Shown: positions 1 through 8,035 of the stretch, piece by piece | How positions within the stretch are numbered: the first letter of the stretch is position 1 | How the letters are laid out: every line of letters starts with the position of its first letter | DNA from: Curtobacterium poinsettiae | GTDB taxonomy: Bacteria > Actinomycetota > Actinomycetes > Actinomycetales > Microbacteriaceae | Direction: 5' to 3' | Length of the DNA: 64,000 nt | NCBI RefSeq assembly: GCF_025677645.1 | Contig: NZ_CP106879.1 | Coordinates: 2,914,001 to 2,978,000 of the forward strand | The notes under the pieces: generated by a model | Told to the model about the DNA's origin: nothing | The model's database searches: none | The model's input: the letters and a program-made list of their open reading frames with translations, nothing else | Translations under genes and position numbers: made by a program

Positions 1-292
1 GGTGCGCCTGCAGCGACAGCGGTGCTGCCGCCGCGAGCACCTTGAGCAGGAAGGGCAGGCCGGTGCGGTCCGGACCGAGTGCGGTCTCCGGCTCGTCGGC
101 GATCCAGTCGCGGAGTGTGTCGGCCCCGCCGACCATGGCCGGGTTGACGACGACACTGGGGCTGCCGGCGTGGGCGCCGAGCCAGAGCTCCGCCTGCGGG
201 GCACCCGTGACGGTGCGGCCGAGGAGCTCCGGGATCGCGGTGACCGAACCCCAGGCGTAGTCGCGGGGGGTGTTCGTGATGCCGAGGAACAT
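1..292 (-). CDS. manA: mannose-6-phosphate isomerase, N-terminal part
   Basis: Interconverts fructose-6-P and mannose-6-P, feeding mannose and GDP- or polyprenol-mannose supply in the cytoplasm. The 97 visible residues start MFLGITNTPRDYAWGS and include AELWLGAHAGSPS and LPFLLKVLAAAAPLSLQAH, which match the N-terminal part of type I (cupin) phosphomannose isomerases, where the QxH pair binds zinc. The gene runs off the left edge, so the catalytic domain cannot be checked. The ATG at 292 lies 7 nt after TAGGCT, suggesting a leaderless mRNA. It is divergent from the ligase-like gene at 359, with both -10 boxes in a gap of 66 bp. Confidence 0.9.
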   Translation of the reverse strand, partial: MFLGITNTPRDYAWGSVTAIPELLGRTVTGAPQAELWLGAHAGSPSVVVNPAMVGGADTLRDWIADEPETALGPDRTGLPFLLKVLAAAAPLSLQAH

Positions 293-299
293 GGGCCAG

Positions 300-305
300 A
301 GCCTA
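300..305 (-). promoter_or_regulatory. -10 box of manA (leaderless)
   Basis: TAGGCT on the minus strand, 7 nt before the manA ATG. Matches the actinobacterial TANNNT -10 with transcription starting at or next to the start codon. No clear -35. Confidence 0.6.
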
Positions 306-346
306 CCGGCGCTGCCGAGGGAGTCCTGCGGACGGCGACCGGCCGG

Positions 347-352
347 TAGCCT
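347..352 (+). promoter_or_regulatory. -10 box of the first ligase-like gene (leaderless)
   Basis: TAGCCT lies 6 nt before the GTG at 359; no Shine-Dalgarno sequence fits between them, as expected of a leaderless transcript. Confidence 0.6.
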
Positions 353-358
353 GGCGTC

Positions 359-1738
359 GTGACGAACACCTGGCCACTGGCGCGCGGGACCGTACCGGAG
401 CGCGAGGCGTTCGCCTTCGGGGCGACGACCCTGTTCGTGCTGTTCGCGGGCGACGCCGTGCCGAACACCCTGACCTGGGTCGGGGCCGGCGTCCTCTGGG
501 CCCTCGTCGCGGCGTGGGGCATCACGATCCTGGTCCGGGCGAAGCCGCCGCTCGTCCGCACCCCCTGGGCGCTCTGGGCGTTCCTCGGCTGGTGCCTGGT
601 GACCCTGGTCTGGTCGCACTGGCGGTTCGCGACGATCTCGAGCCTGACCGTGCAGGTGATCTGCGCAGCCGTGGCGTTCACGATCGCGTCGACCCTGACG
701 TGGCGCCGGATCACCGATGCCCTGAGCCTCGCGCTCCGCTGGGTCCTCGTGCTCTCGCTCCTGTTCGAGGCCGCCGTCGCGGTGTTCGTCCGGCACCCGA
801 TCGCCCCGATCTGGACGGACTACGGCGACCGCGACGTCCCCGACGCGTTCTACTTCTCGCGCGCCGAGCTCTTCACCGGTGGCCGGATCCAGGGGCTGCC
901 CGGCAACGCCAACCTGCTCGCCATGGTGGCCCTGCTGGTCGCCATCGTGGTCGCCGTGCAGTTCGCCGAGGGCCGGATCCGCCGGAACCAGGCGATCGGC
1001 TGGCTCGTCGTCGCGGCGCTCGGCTTCGTCCTCACCCGCTCGTCAACGGTCATCGCCGCCGCGCTCGTGGTCGCCGTGGTCGCGCTGGCCGCCGTCTGGA
1101 TGCGCCGTGTGCCGACGGAGCGCCGAACCCCGCGCTACCTGCTGCTCGCGGTGGGTGCCGTCATCGTCGCCGTCGCCGCGTTCGTGCTGCGCGGCCCGGT
1201 GTCCGAGCTGCTCGGCAAGGGCTCGGACGCCACCGGGCGCGGGGAGATCTGGGCCAAGGTGCTCGGCCTGATCGACCAGCACCCCGTGGGCGGCTGGGGC
1301 TGGATCGGGTACTGGTGGCCGGGCATCCCGACCCTCGCCGACCTGGCGCAGCGCAAGGGCGTCACCTACCTGCAGGCACACGACGCCTACCTGGACGTCT
1401 GGATGCAGACCGGCGTCATCGGCCTGGTGCTCTTCGCGATCTACGTGGTCACGACGCTGTCCCGCTCGTGGGCCTGCGCGACCCGCATCGGGTACGACGC
1501 AGCGCTGCGTCCGCGGGCGTTCGACCCGGTGTCGCTCCTGCCGCTCCTGGTCGTCGTCGCCCTGCTCGTGCAGTCCGTCGCCGAGTCCCGCCTGCTCTAC
1601 CAGGGGAACTGGGTGCTCTTCGCCCTGCTCGCCATCAAGACGCGCATCGTGCTGACCGGCGAGGAACCGGTCTCCACCGGCGACGGTCCGCGCACGCCGC
1701 CCGCCAAGCGGGAGTTCCGCTGGGCAGGCACGCGCTGA
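359..1738 (+). CDS. O-antigen ligase / Wzy-like polymerase membrane protein
   Basis: A 459-residue polytopic membrane protein with about ten to twelve hydrophobic segments. It carries the hallmarks of the O-antigen ligase/polymerase (Wzy_C) family: a GLPGNANLLA motif near residue 180 and GGWGWIGYW near residue 310, followed by a loop and HDAYLDVWMQTG. Family members join or polymerise lipid-linked oligosaccharides at the outer face of the membrane; ligase and polymerase cannot be separated by sequence. A second protein with the same motifs (GTRNFMGF, GWGWVGTW) starts at 3197, so this locus has a pair. The GTG start sits 6 nt after a TAGCCT box. A convergent gene lies 13 bp downstream. Confidence 0.85.
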   Translation: MTNTWPLARGTVPEREAFAFGATTLFVLFAGDAVPNTLTWVGAGVLWALVAAWGITILVRAKPPLVRTPWALWAFLGWCLVTLVWSHWRFATISSLTVQVICAAVAFTIASTLTWRRITDALSLALRWVLVLSLLFEAAVAVFVRHPIAPIWTDYGDRDVPDAFYFSRAELFTGGRIQGLPGNANLLAMVALLVAIVVAVQFAEGRIRRNQAIGWLVVAALGFVLTRSSTVIAAALVVAVVALAAVWMRRVPTERRTPRYLLLAVGAVIVAVAAFVLRGPVSELLGKGSDATGRGEIWAKVLGLIDQHPVGGWGWIGYWWPGIPTLADLAQRKGVTYLQAHDAYLDVWMQTGVIGLVLFAIYVVTTLSRSWACATRIGYDAALRPRAFDPVSLLPLLVVVALLVQSVAESRLLYQGNWVLFALLAIKTRIVLTGEEPVSTGDGPRTPPAKREFRWAGTR

Positions 1739-1751
1739 CCCGGACGCTCGC

Positions 1752-3104
1752 TCAGCGCGACAGCCACGAGCACGACACGGGGGACGACCACGGGTTCGAC
1801 TTCACCCGGGCGACCTGGAGCGTCGGGTCCGCGTCGCACGCCTCCACCGCCGCCGGCAGCTGCCCCGCCCACACCGGCCCGCCGCTCCGCCGCGTGTCCG
1901 ACGGCGCGACGTGCAGGACCGCCGACGCGACGACGGCGGTGACCACGCACCAACCGGCCAGCGCGCCGACCAGGCGACCGGGGCCTCCCGTCCGTCCTGC
2001 AGCACGCGACCAGCTGCGGGCGTCCACGAGCGTGGCGGCGGCGACGACGGCGGCGCTCACCAGCAGCAGGCCGGCGGCCGCGGCGTAGCGCTGCGGCGGC
2101 ACGGCGGCCATGGCAGCGACCGGGGCCGCCCACCGAATGCCGTCGCCGCCGTTGGCGAGCAGGGCCGCCCACCACACCGCGACGGAGCCGACGGCGAGGG
2201 CCGCGACCATCCACCGGGAGCGCGCCCGCCCGACGACGACGGCCGCCACCAGGACGACGAGCAGCAGGGCTGCGGGCACCACGACCACCGCCCACCCGTG
2301 CTCGACCACCGCCGTCAGGACCGCGCCGAGGTCCGGGTCCCAGGTGCCCGCCACGGGCCGCAGCAGGTACCCCGCGAACACGTCGCGCGCCGCTGGCGAC
2401 CCCGTGGCGAGTGCACGCGGACTCGTCAGGGTCGTCACGCCCTGCACCACCAGGGCGGCGACCACGACGAGGGTGACGGGCAGCGCGGTCCACCTCCCTG
2501 CCGGCCCGGGCGCACGGCCACGCGGCGTCCAGGCGAGGAGCAGGAGGGGCGCGAACAGGGCGGTGAGCGGTTCGGTGAGCACGGCCGCCCCCGCGACCAC
2601 GGCGAGCGCCCCGGCCCCCCACCACGACCGAGCACGCCATGCGAAGACCCACGGCACCAGGACGAGCAGGAACCAGTGCAGGTTCGCCGCGTTGCCGCTG
2701 ATCTCGTACGGAGCGAGCGGCAGGACGACGGGGACGGCGGCCAGCACCAGCCGCAGCGGCCACGGGCGGACGACCTCACGGGACAGCACGAACACCAGGG
2801 CGCACACCCCGCCGACGACGGTGCACGCGGCGAGCGCCACCACCTGCGCGTACCGCTCGGGCGGCAGCGCGTACCCGAGGTCGACGATGAGCCGTGGCAG
2901 CAGGTGCACGTACCCCGCGTAGGGGTGCAGCAGGGTGTCGACGGGCCCCATCGCGATCCGTTCGCGCAGGAACACGCCGCCGTCCTCGGCCCAGACGGTG
3001 TTCCGCGGTACCGGGCCGAGCCGGTACCAGGCCAGGGCGGTCGTGAGCATGCCGACGACGACCGCGACGAGGGGGACGCCGGCGACCCTGCGCGCGAGGT
3101 CCAT
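1752..3104 (-). CDS. polytopic membrane protein, GT-C-like, function unknown
   Basis: 450 residues with about ten hydrophobic helices and short charged loops. The first extracytoplasmic loop, residues 29-45, contains NTVWAEDGGVFL; a conserved acidic pair in that loop is typical of GT-C polyprenol-phosphate-sugar-dependent glycosyltransferases, but I cannot assign a named family. It lies convergent to and between two ligase-like genes, so a role in cell-surface glycan assembly is inferred from context only. The ATG at 3104 is 6 nt after TATCCT, which fixes the start and suggests a leaderless mRNA. Confidence 0.75.
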   Translation of the reverse strand: MDLARRVAGVPLVAVVVGMLTTALAWYRLGPVPRNTVWAEDGGVFLRERIAMGPVDTLLHPYAGYVHLLPRLIVDLGYALPPERYAQVVALAACTVVGGVCALVFVLSREVVRPWPLRLVLAAVPVVLPLAPYEISGNAANLHWFLLVLVPWVFAWRARSWWGAGALAVVAGAAVLTEPLTALFAPLLLLAWTPRGRAPGPAGRWTALPVTLVVVAALVVQGVTTLTSPRALATGSPAARDVFAGYLLRPVAGTWDPDLGAVLTAVVEHGWAVVVVPAALLLVVLVAAVVVGRARSRWMVAALAVGSVAVWWAALLANGGDGIRWAAPVAAMAAVPPQRYAAAAGLLLVSAAVVAAATLVDARSWSRAAGRTGGPGRLVGALAGWCVVTAVVASAVLHVAPSDTRRSGGPVWAGQLPAAVEACDADPTLQVARVKSNPWSSPVSCSWLSR

Positions 3105-3110
3105 CCGGTG

Positions 3111-3116
3111 AGGATA
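3111..3116 (-). promoter_or_regulatory. -10 box of the 3104-1752 membrane protein gene
   Basis: TATCCT on the minus strand, 6 nt before the ATG at 3104; leaderless arrangement. Confidence 0.55.
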
Positions 3117-3196
3117 GTTCGGTCATCGCGCATCGTCGATACAGCCACACCGCGATGCGGTGCGCTCGTCACAAGGTCGTGCGCCAAGATGGACGC

Positions 3197-4498
3197 GTGA
3201 CGGACGGCCGGGTGAGCAGACAGGTGCTCGGGCGCCGGTACCTCTCCGCCTGGATCGGCTTCTCGGCCGGTGGACGGTTCAGCCAGGCGCTCGCGACGGT
3301 CATCGTGCTGTTCGGGTTCGGGCAACCCACGGTCGAGGCCCTCGTCGGCCGTGCGGGCACCTGGGCCGTGCTCGTGACGCTGTTCGTGCTCGCGGGACTG
3401 AGCCTGCTCGGCCAGCGGTACCGCATCGAGTGGCACGGAGTCCTCCCCCTCTCACTGCTGGCCTTCGTCGGCTACTGCGCGTTGAGCGTGCTCTGGAGCG
3501 AGTACTCCTGGGTGGCGCTCCGCGGACTGGTGCAGACCGTGTGCTTCATCGGTCTCGGGCTGTACCTCGCCCTCGGCCGCGACCTGGTGCAGGTGATCCG
3601 GGCCTCGGGGGACGCGTTCCGGATCCTGCTCGTGACGGCCCTCGGACTCGAGGTCCTGTCCGGCCTGGTCCTCGACGTCCCGTTCCCGGCGTTCGGCATC
3701 CGCGGCGACATCGCGTACGGCGGCCCGATCCAGGGCATCGGCGGTACCCGCAACTTCATGGGCTTCATCGCCGCGATGGCCCTGGTCACCTTCGTGGTCG
3801 AGTTCCTCACCCGGTCGGTCACGGTCTGGCGGGCGATCGCCTCGACCTCGCTCGCCGTCATCGCCCTGATGCTCGTGCAGTCCCCCATCACCGGGCTCGC
3901 GATGATCGCGCTCGCCGTCACCGCGCTGGCGCTCTGGTCACTCCGGCACGCACGACCGGCGACCAGGCCGGTGGTCAACGGCGTCCTCGGCGCGGCCGTC
4001 CTGCTGACGCTGGCCGTCGGGGTGCTCGCCCGGCACCGCCTGCTCGCCGAGATCGGCGCGGCCGGCGGCACGGCCACCCGGACGGACCTCTGGTCCCAGA
4101 TCCGGGTCCTGGTGGAGCGGTACCCGATCCAGGGCTGGGGCTGGGTGGGCACGTGGCCGACCGAGCCCGTCGTGCCCTACGTGACGCTCATCGACCCCGC
4201 CGGGGTCCGGTTCACCTCGGGCCTGAACGCCTTCGTGGACGCCTGGCTGCAGATCGGCTTCGCGGGCACGCTCATCCTCGGCATCACCGCGCTGCTCGCG
4301 TTCGCGCGGGCCTGGGTGACGGCGACGACCTTCCCGGGCGTGGCGTACGTGTGGCCGGCCGCCGTGCTCGTCCTGCTCGCCGTCACCAGCACGGCGGAGA
4401 GCTACCTGCTGCACGGCGCTGGGCTGATGTTCTTCGTGACGGTCCTCGTGATCGCCGCGCGGCGCCGCTCGTGGCGCCGGCACCTGCCGCGCGTGTAG
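3197..4498 (+). CDS. O-antigen ligase / Wzy-like polymerase membrane protein, second copy
   Basis: 433-residue multi-pass protein related to the one at 359. It shows GIGGTRNFMGFIA near residue 183 and GWGWVGTW near residue 313, the two positions conserved in the Wzy_C family, with about ten membrane helices. GTG at 3197 is chosen because CAAGAT, a degenerate -10, lies 6 nt upstream and the encoded N-terminus leads into the first helix; a longer frame reaches 3155 but would overlap the promoter. Having two such proteins suggests one acts as polymerase and the other as ligase, or that two different polymers are handled. Convergent with the polyprenol-P-mannose synthase gene. Confidence 0.83.
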   Translation: MTDGRVSRQVLGRRYLSAWIGFSAGGRFSQALATVIVLFGFGQPTVEALVGRAGTWAVLVTLFVLAGLSLLGQRYRIEWHGVLPLSLLAFVGYCALSVLWSEYSWVALRGLVQTVCFIGLGLYLALGRDLVQVIRASGDAFRILLVTALGLEVLSGLVLDVPFPAFGIRGDIAYGGPIQGIGGTRNFMGFIAAMALVTFVVEFLTRSVTVWRAIASTSLAVIALMLVQSPITGLAMIALAVTALALWSLRHARPATRPVVNGVLGAAVLLTLAVGVLARHRLLAEIGAAGGTATRTDLWSQIRVLVERYPIQGWGWVGTWPTEPVVPYVTLIDPAGVRFTSGLNAFVDAWLQIGFAGTLILGITALLAFARAWVTATTFPGVAYVWPAAVLVLLAVTSTAESYLLHGAGLMFFVTVLVIAARRRSWRRHLPRV

Positions 4499-4607
4499 CC
4501 GCGGTACGGCGCGGCCCACCGACTGCCGGGAGGCCCGTCGCGACCCCGCACAGCGTCTCCGGGCCGTCACGCCGAACGTTCCTGGCGCGCGCTTCGTGAG
4601 CAGGGGA

Positions 4608-4629
4608 GGTCGCTTCCGCCGAGGCGACC
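4608..4629. terminator. hairpin between convergent genes
   Basis: GGTCGC and GCGACC arms around a 10-nt loop in the 169-bp gap between two convergent genes. Short stem and no T-run, so only a weak terminator call. Confidence 0.35.
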
Positions 4630-4667
4630 CGACCGTTCCTCCCCACGGAGTGGCGGGGCGGCGCGCG

Positions 4668-5414
4668 CTACGGGCGCGTGCGGCGACCGAGGCGGCGCTG
4701 CACACCCCACCGGGTGACGCGGAGCATCGCCTCGAGGACGATGGACCGGCTCATCTTGGAGACGCCGTGCACGCGGTCACGGAAGCGGATGGGCACCTCG
4801 ACGATGCGGCCGCCGAGGGCGTCCACGCGCAGCGTCATGTCCACCTGGAAGCAGTACCCCTTCGAGTCCACCGACCCGAGGTCCATCCGCGCGATCGCCG
4901 ACGAGCGGTACACGCGGAAGCCGGCGGTGATGTCCCGCACGTCGAGCCCGAGCACCAGGCGGGCGTAGGTGTTGGCCCCGCGGCTGAGCACACGGCGCCG
5001 GAGCGGCCAGTCGACCACCGACCCACCGGCGACCCAGCGGGACCCGATCGCGAGCAGGACGGCGTCGGACGCGGTCACGGCGTCGACCAGGGCCGGCAAC
5101 CGGTCAGCCGGGTGCGAGCCGTCGGCGTCCATCTCGACCAGCAGCGGGTACCCGCGCTCCAGACCCCACCGGAACCCGGCGACGTACGCCGTGCCGAGCC
5201 CGAGCTTGCCGGAGCGCTGCAGCAGGTGCACACGGTCGTCCGCAGCGGCCAGGGACCGCACGATGTCCCCGGTGCCGTCCGGGCTGCCGTCGTCGACGAC
5301 GAGCACGTGGGCACCGGGCACCGCCGCCAGCACGGCGGCGGTGATCGCACGGACGTTCTCGGCCTCGTCGTACGTCGGGACGATGACGAGGGCGGTGGCC
5401 TCCCCCGGGGTCAC
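4668..5414 (-). CDS. polyprenol monophosphomannose synthase (GT2)
   Basis: Transfers mannose from GDP-mannose to polyprenyl phosphate at the inner face of the membrane, giving the donor for GT-C mannosyltransferases. 248 residues: nucleotide-binding VVDDGSPDGT at 39-48, metal-binding DAD at 96-98, DITAGFRVYR and GYCFQVDM in the acceptor half, all typical of the Ppm1/DPM1 family. There is no fused acyltransferase domain, unlike mycobacterial Ppm1. The GTG start overlaps the TGA of the upstream GT2-GT4 gene by 4 nt (GTGA), so the pair is translationally coupled. The several GT-C-like proteins in this window are candidate users of its product. Confidence 0.88.
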   Translation of the reverse strand: MTPGEATALVIVPTYDEAENVRAITAAVLAAVPGAHVLVVDDGSPDGTGDIVRSLAAADDRVHLLQRSGKLGLGTAYVAGFRWGLERGYPLLVEMDADGSHPADRLPALVDAVTASDAVLLAIGSRWVAGGSVVDWPLRRRVLSRGANTYARLVLGLDVRDITAGFRVYRSSAIARMDLGSVDSKGYCFQVDMTLRVDALGGRIVEVPIRFRDRVHGVSKMSRSIVLEAMLRVTRWGVQRRLGRRTRP

Positions 5415-7897
5415 CGGTTCAGACGCCGCTTCACCTTGCCGGCGACGCTGCGGGGGCCCTCGGTGCGCAGGTAGTGCACGGCACGGCCGAGGTCGTAGCG
5501 GACGCCCGAGAGCTTCTTGCGCTCCGGGACGCGGACGCGCATCTTGTGCGGCTCGATCGACGAGGCGGTGTCACGCACCGACTTGTCCGCAGCACGGATC
5601 GGGTTCCGGCAGAACTCGACGAGTGGCGCCAGGACGTTCTCCCACGTGAACTGCTCGCGCACGCGGTCGACGTTGCCGATGAACTCGGTGCGGGCCTTCT
5701 TGTCGAAGAGCGCCGTCTCGAGCGCGGTGGCCAGCCCGTCGACGTCCTGCTCGTGCACGGCGATGCCGAGCTTCTCCTCCGCGACGAGGTCGCCGAACGA
5801 GTCGCCGGCCGTCGTGACGATCGGCAGGCGTGCCCACAGGTAGTCGAGGATGCGGGTGCGGAACGAGAACGTGGTCTCGAGGTGCTCGTAGTGCGTCGAG
5901 ACGCCGGCGTCGGCCTCGAGCAGGTAGGCGCCGCGCTCCTCGTACGGGATCCACTGGTCGTTGAAGAACACGTGCTTGCCGGTCAGGCCGAGCGCGTCGG
6001 CCTCGGCGCGGACCTTCGCGACGATGTCCATCTCGGGGACGTCGGGGTTCGGGTGCTGCACGCCCATGAAGAAGAGCTTGACCGACGGACGGCGCTCGGC
6101 GAGCTGGGCGATCGAGCGGACCAGGGTGATCGGGTCGAACCAGTCGTAGATGCCCCCGCCCCAGACGACGAGCTTGTCGTTCTTGCCGATGCCCGGCACG
6201 ACGCCCTTGACGCGCTGCTGGTCGTGCACCGGCGGCGTCGAGGACAGGCCGAACGGCACGACGCCGATGAGCGAGCGCAGGTCGGCGTCGCGCGAGTAGG
6301 TGCGGGCGTTCACGCGGCCGGAGCCGGCGAGCTGGCCGAGCCAGAACATCCGCTGGCGCTCCGAGGCGCAGATGAAGTAGTCGCCGAGCTCGAGCTGGTG
6401 GTTCAGCGTGTCCGACGCGTCGAGGATCTGGCGGTTCCACTTGTCGACGTCGTCGCTGCGGCCCTGTTCGAGCTGCTCGAGGTGCAGCGGGTCGTAGACG
6501 TCGACGACCAGGATCTTGCTGGTCGACTCGAGCACCGGGAACAGCCGGAGCGCGTGACCCTGCACGATGATGACGTCGGCCCAGCCCTCGTGCTCGACCA
6601 TCTGACGCGGGTGGCGGTGCGGGACGGTGACGACCTCGTACGACGGGTCGATCGACGACGAGCGGGTCAGGCTGACCACGCGGACGTCGTGCTCGGACGC
6701 CAGCTGCTTGGCCATCTGGGTGGCGCGGATCGCCGGACCGGCCATCTTCGCGCCGATCGAGTCGCCCGTGATGATCAGGACACGGCGACGGGTGCCGACC
6801 TTGAGCACGCCGAGGGAGTGCACGATCTTGTCGTAGCCGGCCAGGTAGTTCTCGATCGGGTACGCGGGCTCGTCGCGGTTGCCGAACAGGCGGAGGAGCT
6901 CGCGGTCGGACCGGACACGGGTCGCCTGGATCCGGCGACGGGACTCGGTCATCGACGGCAGCTGCTCGACGAACTGGTCGACGCCGTAGATGCCCGCCAT
7001 GCTCGTCTTCGGCACCGGGATCGTCGGGACGCTGTCGTCGCCGGGGTTGCGCAGGTCGAGCTCGGTGGAGTCGAGCTCCCCGCGACCCACGGCACGGCGG
7101 ACGGCGAGTGCCAGGGAACCGGGCAGCGCCGCGGCGAGCTGCTCGTCGCCGAGGTTCTTGTAGAGCGTGAACAGCGCGTTGCGTTCGAGCAGGTAGGTCT
7201 CGCGGAAGTCGCCGAACTTGTTCATCGACGCGTGGTGCTTGTGGAACGCGACGGACTTCGGCTGGTACCGGAAGCGCCAGCCGAGCAGGTTGAGCCGCCA
7301 GCCGAGGTCGACGTCCTCGTAGAACATGAAGTAGCGGTCGTCGAAGCCGTCGAGCTGCTCGAAGAGCTCGGCGCGGATGAACATCGCGGCACCGGTGCCG
7401 AACAGGACGTCGGTCTCGCTCTCCCACCGGCCGGTGTCCGGTGACCCGGCGAAGGGCTTGTAGCCCATGCCGTACCAGGTCATCGCGGCCTCGGTGAAGT
7501 CGACGTTGACGCCTTCCCAGTCGAGGACCTTCGAGGCGACGGCGCCGATGTCGGCACCGGAGGCGAAGGTGGCCATCGCCTCGCGCACCCAGCCGGTGTC
7601 CGGACGGGCGTCGTTGTTGAGGAACGCCACGACCTCGCCGGAGGACTTCTCGACGCCGAGGTTGCACCCGCCGGTGAACCCGAGGTTCGCACCCGCGTCG
7701 ATCAGGGTGAAGTCGAGGGTCGAGGCCTGCAGACGTCCGAGGTGCTCGGGGCCCGAACCGTTCTCGACGACGATCACCTCGAGCTTGTCCTGCGGCCAGT
7801 CCTGCTTGCGGAGTTCCGCGATGCTCGTCAGGGTGTCGTCCGTGCCCTTGTAGTTCACGAGGATGACGGACACGACTCCCGGCTTGCGCTCTGTCAC
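5411..7897 (-). CDS. fused GT2-GT4 glycosyltransferase
   Basis: 828 residues with two catalytic parts. Residues 8-300 are a rhamnosyltransferase-like GT2 domain (VILVNYKGTDDT, AFLNNDARPD with the metal-binding acids at 94-96, FMFYEDVDLGWRL). From about 390 to 760 there is a GT4/GT1-type Rossmann pair (VLIITGDSIGAKMAGPAIRA, VVWGGGIYDWFDP, LEADAGVSTHYEHLETTFSF). The GTG at 7897 has GGAGG 8 nt upstream, a strong Shine-Dalgarno; the frame stays open to 9286 but that extension is the antisense of the next gene. Probably adds two consecutive sugars to a cell-surface glycan. Followed by the polyprenol-P-mannose synthase. Confidence 0.88.
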   Translation of the reverse strand: MTERKPGVVSVILVNYKGTDDTLTSIAELRKQDWPQDKLEVIVVENGSGPEHLGRLQASTLDFTLIDAGANLGFTGGCNLGVEKSSGEVVAFLNNDARPDTGWVREAMATFASGADIGAVASKVLDWEGVNVDFTEAAMTWYGMGYKPFAGSPDTGRWESETDVLFGTGAAMFIRAELFEQLDGFDDRYFMFYEDVDLGWRLNLLGWRFRYQPKSVAFHKHHASMNKFGDFRETYLLERNALFTLYKNLGDEQLAAALPGSLALAVRRAVGRGELDSTELDLRNPGDDSVPTIPVPKTSMAGIYGVDQFVEQLPSMTESRRRIQATRVRSDRELLRLFGNRDEPAYPIENYLAGYDKIVHSLGVLKVGTRRRVLIITGDSIGAKMAGPAIRATQMAKQLASEHDVRVVSLTRSSSIDPSYEVVTVPHRHPRQMVEHEGWADVIIVQGHALRLFPVLESTSKILVVDVYDPLHLEQLEQGRSDDVDKWNRQILDASDTLNHQLELGDYFICASERQRMFWLGQLAGSGRVNARTYSRDADLRSLIGVVPFGLSSTPPVHDQQRVKGVVPGIGKNDKLVVWGGGIYDWFDPITLVRSIAQLAERRPSVKLFFMGVQHPNPDVPEMDIVAKVRAEADALGLTGKHVFFNDQWIPYEERGAYLLEADAGVSTHYEHLETTFSFRTRILDYLWARLPIVTTAGDSFGDLVAEEKLGIAVHEQDVDGLATALETALFDKKARTEFIGNVDRVREQFTWENVLAPLVEFCRNPIRAADKSVRDTASSIEPHKMRVRVPERKKLSGVRYDLGRAVHYLRTEGPRSVAGKVKRRLNR

Positions 7898-7973
7898 GCG
7901 AGTTCCTCCAGCAGCTGCCGCGCACCGGGCGCGGGTCGATGGCTCGGCCGACGGGGTGCCGCGGGCCGATGAC

Positions 7974-7979
7974 ACCCTA
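7974..7979 (-). promoter_or_regulatory. probable -10 box for the GT2-GT4 gene
   Basis: TAGGGT on the minus strand, about 70 nt before the GTG at 7897, so this mRNA would have a leader with a real Shine-Dalgarno. No convincing -35. Confidence 0.4.
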
Positions 7980-8022
7980 CAAGGCGCGCCCACGGACTCC
8001 CTGTCGCCGCTGCGGATTCGTG

Positions 8023-8028
8023 CAGAAT
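8023..8028 (+). promoter_or_regulatory. -10 box of the 8036 glycosyltransferase gene
   Basis: CAGAAT (TANNNT-like apart from the first base) 7 nt before GTG 8036. It is used here to prefer GTG 8036 over ATG 8027. Confidence 0.45.
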
Positions 8029-8035
8029 GGCGTGC

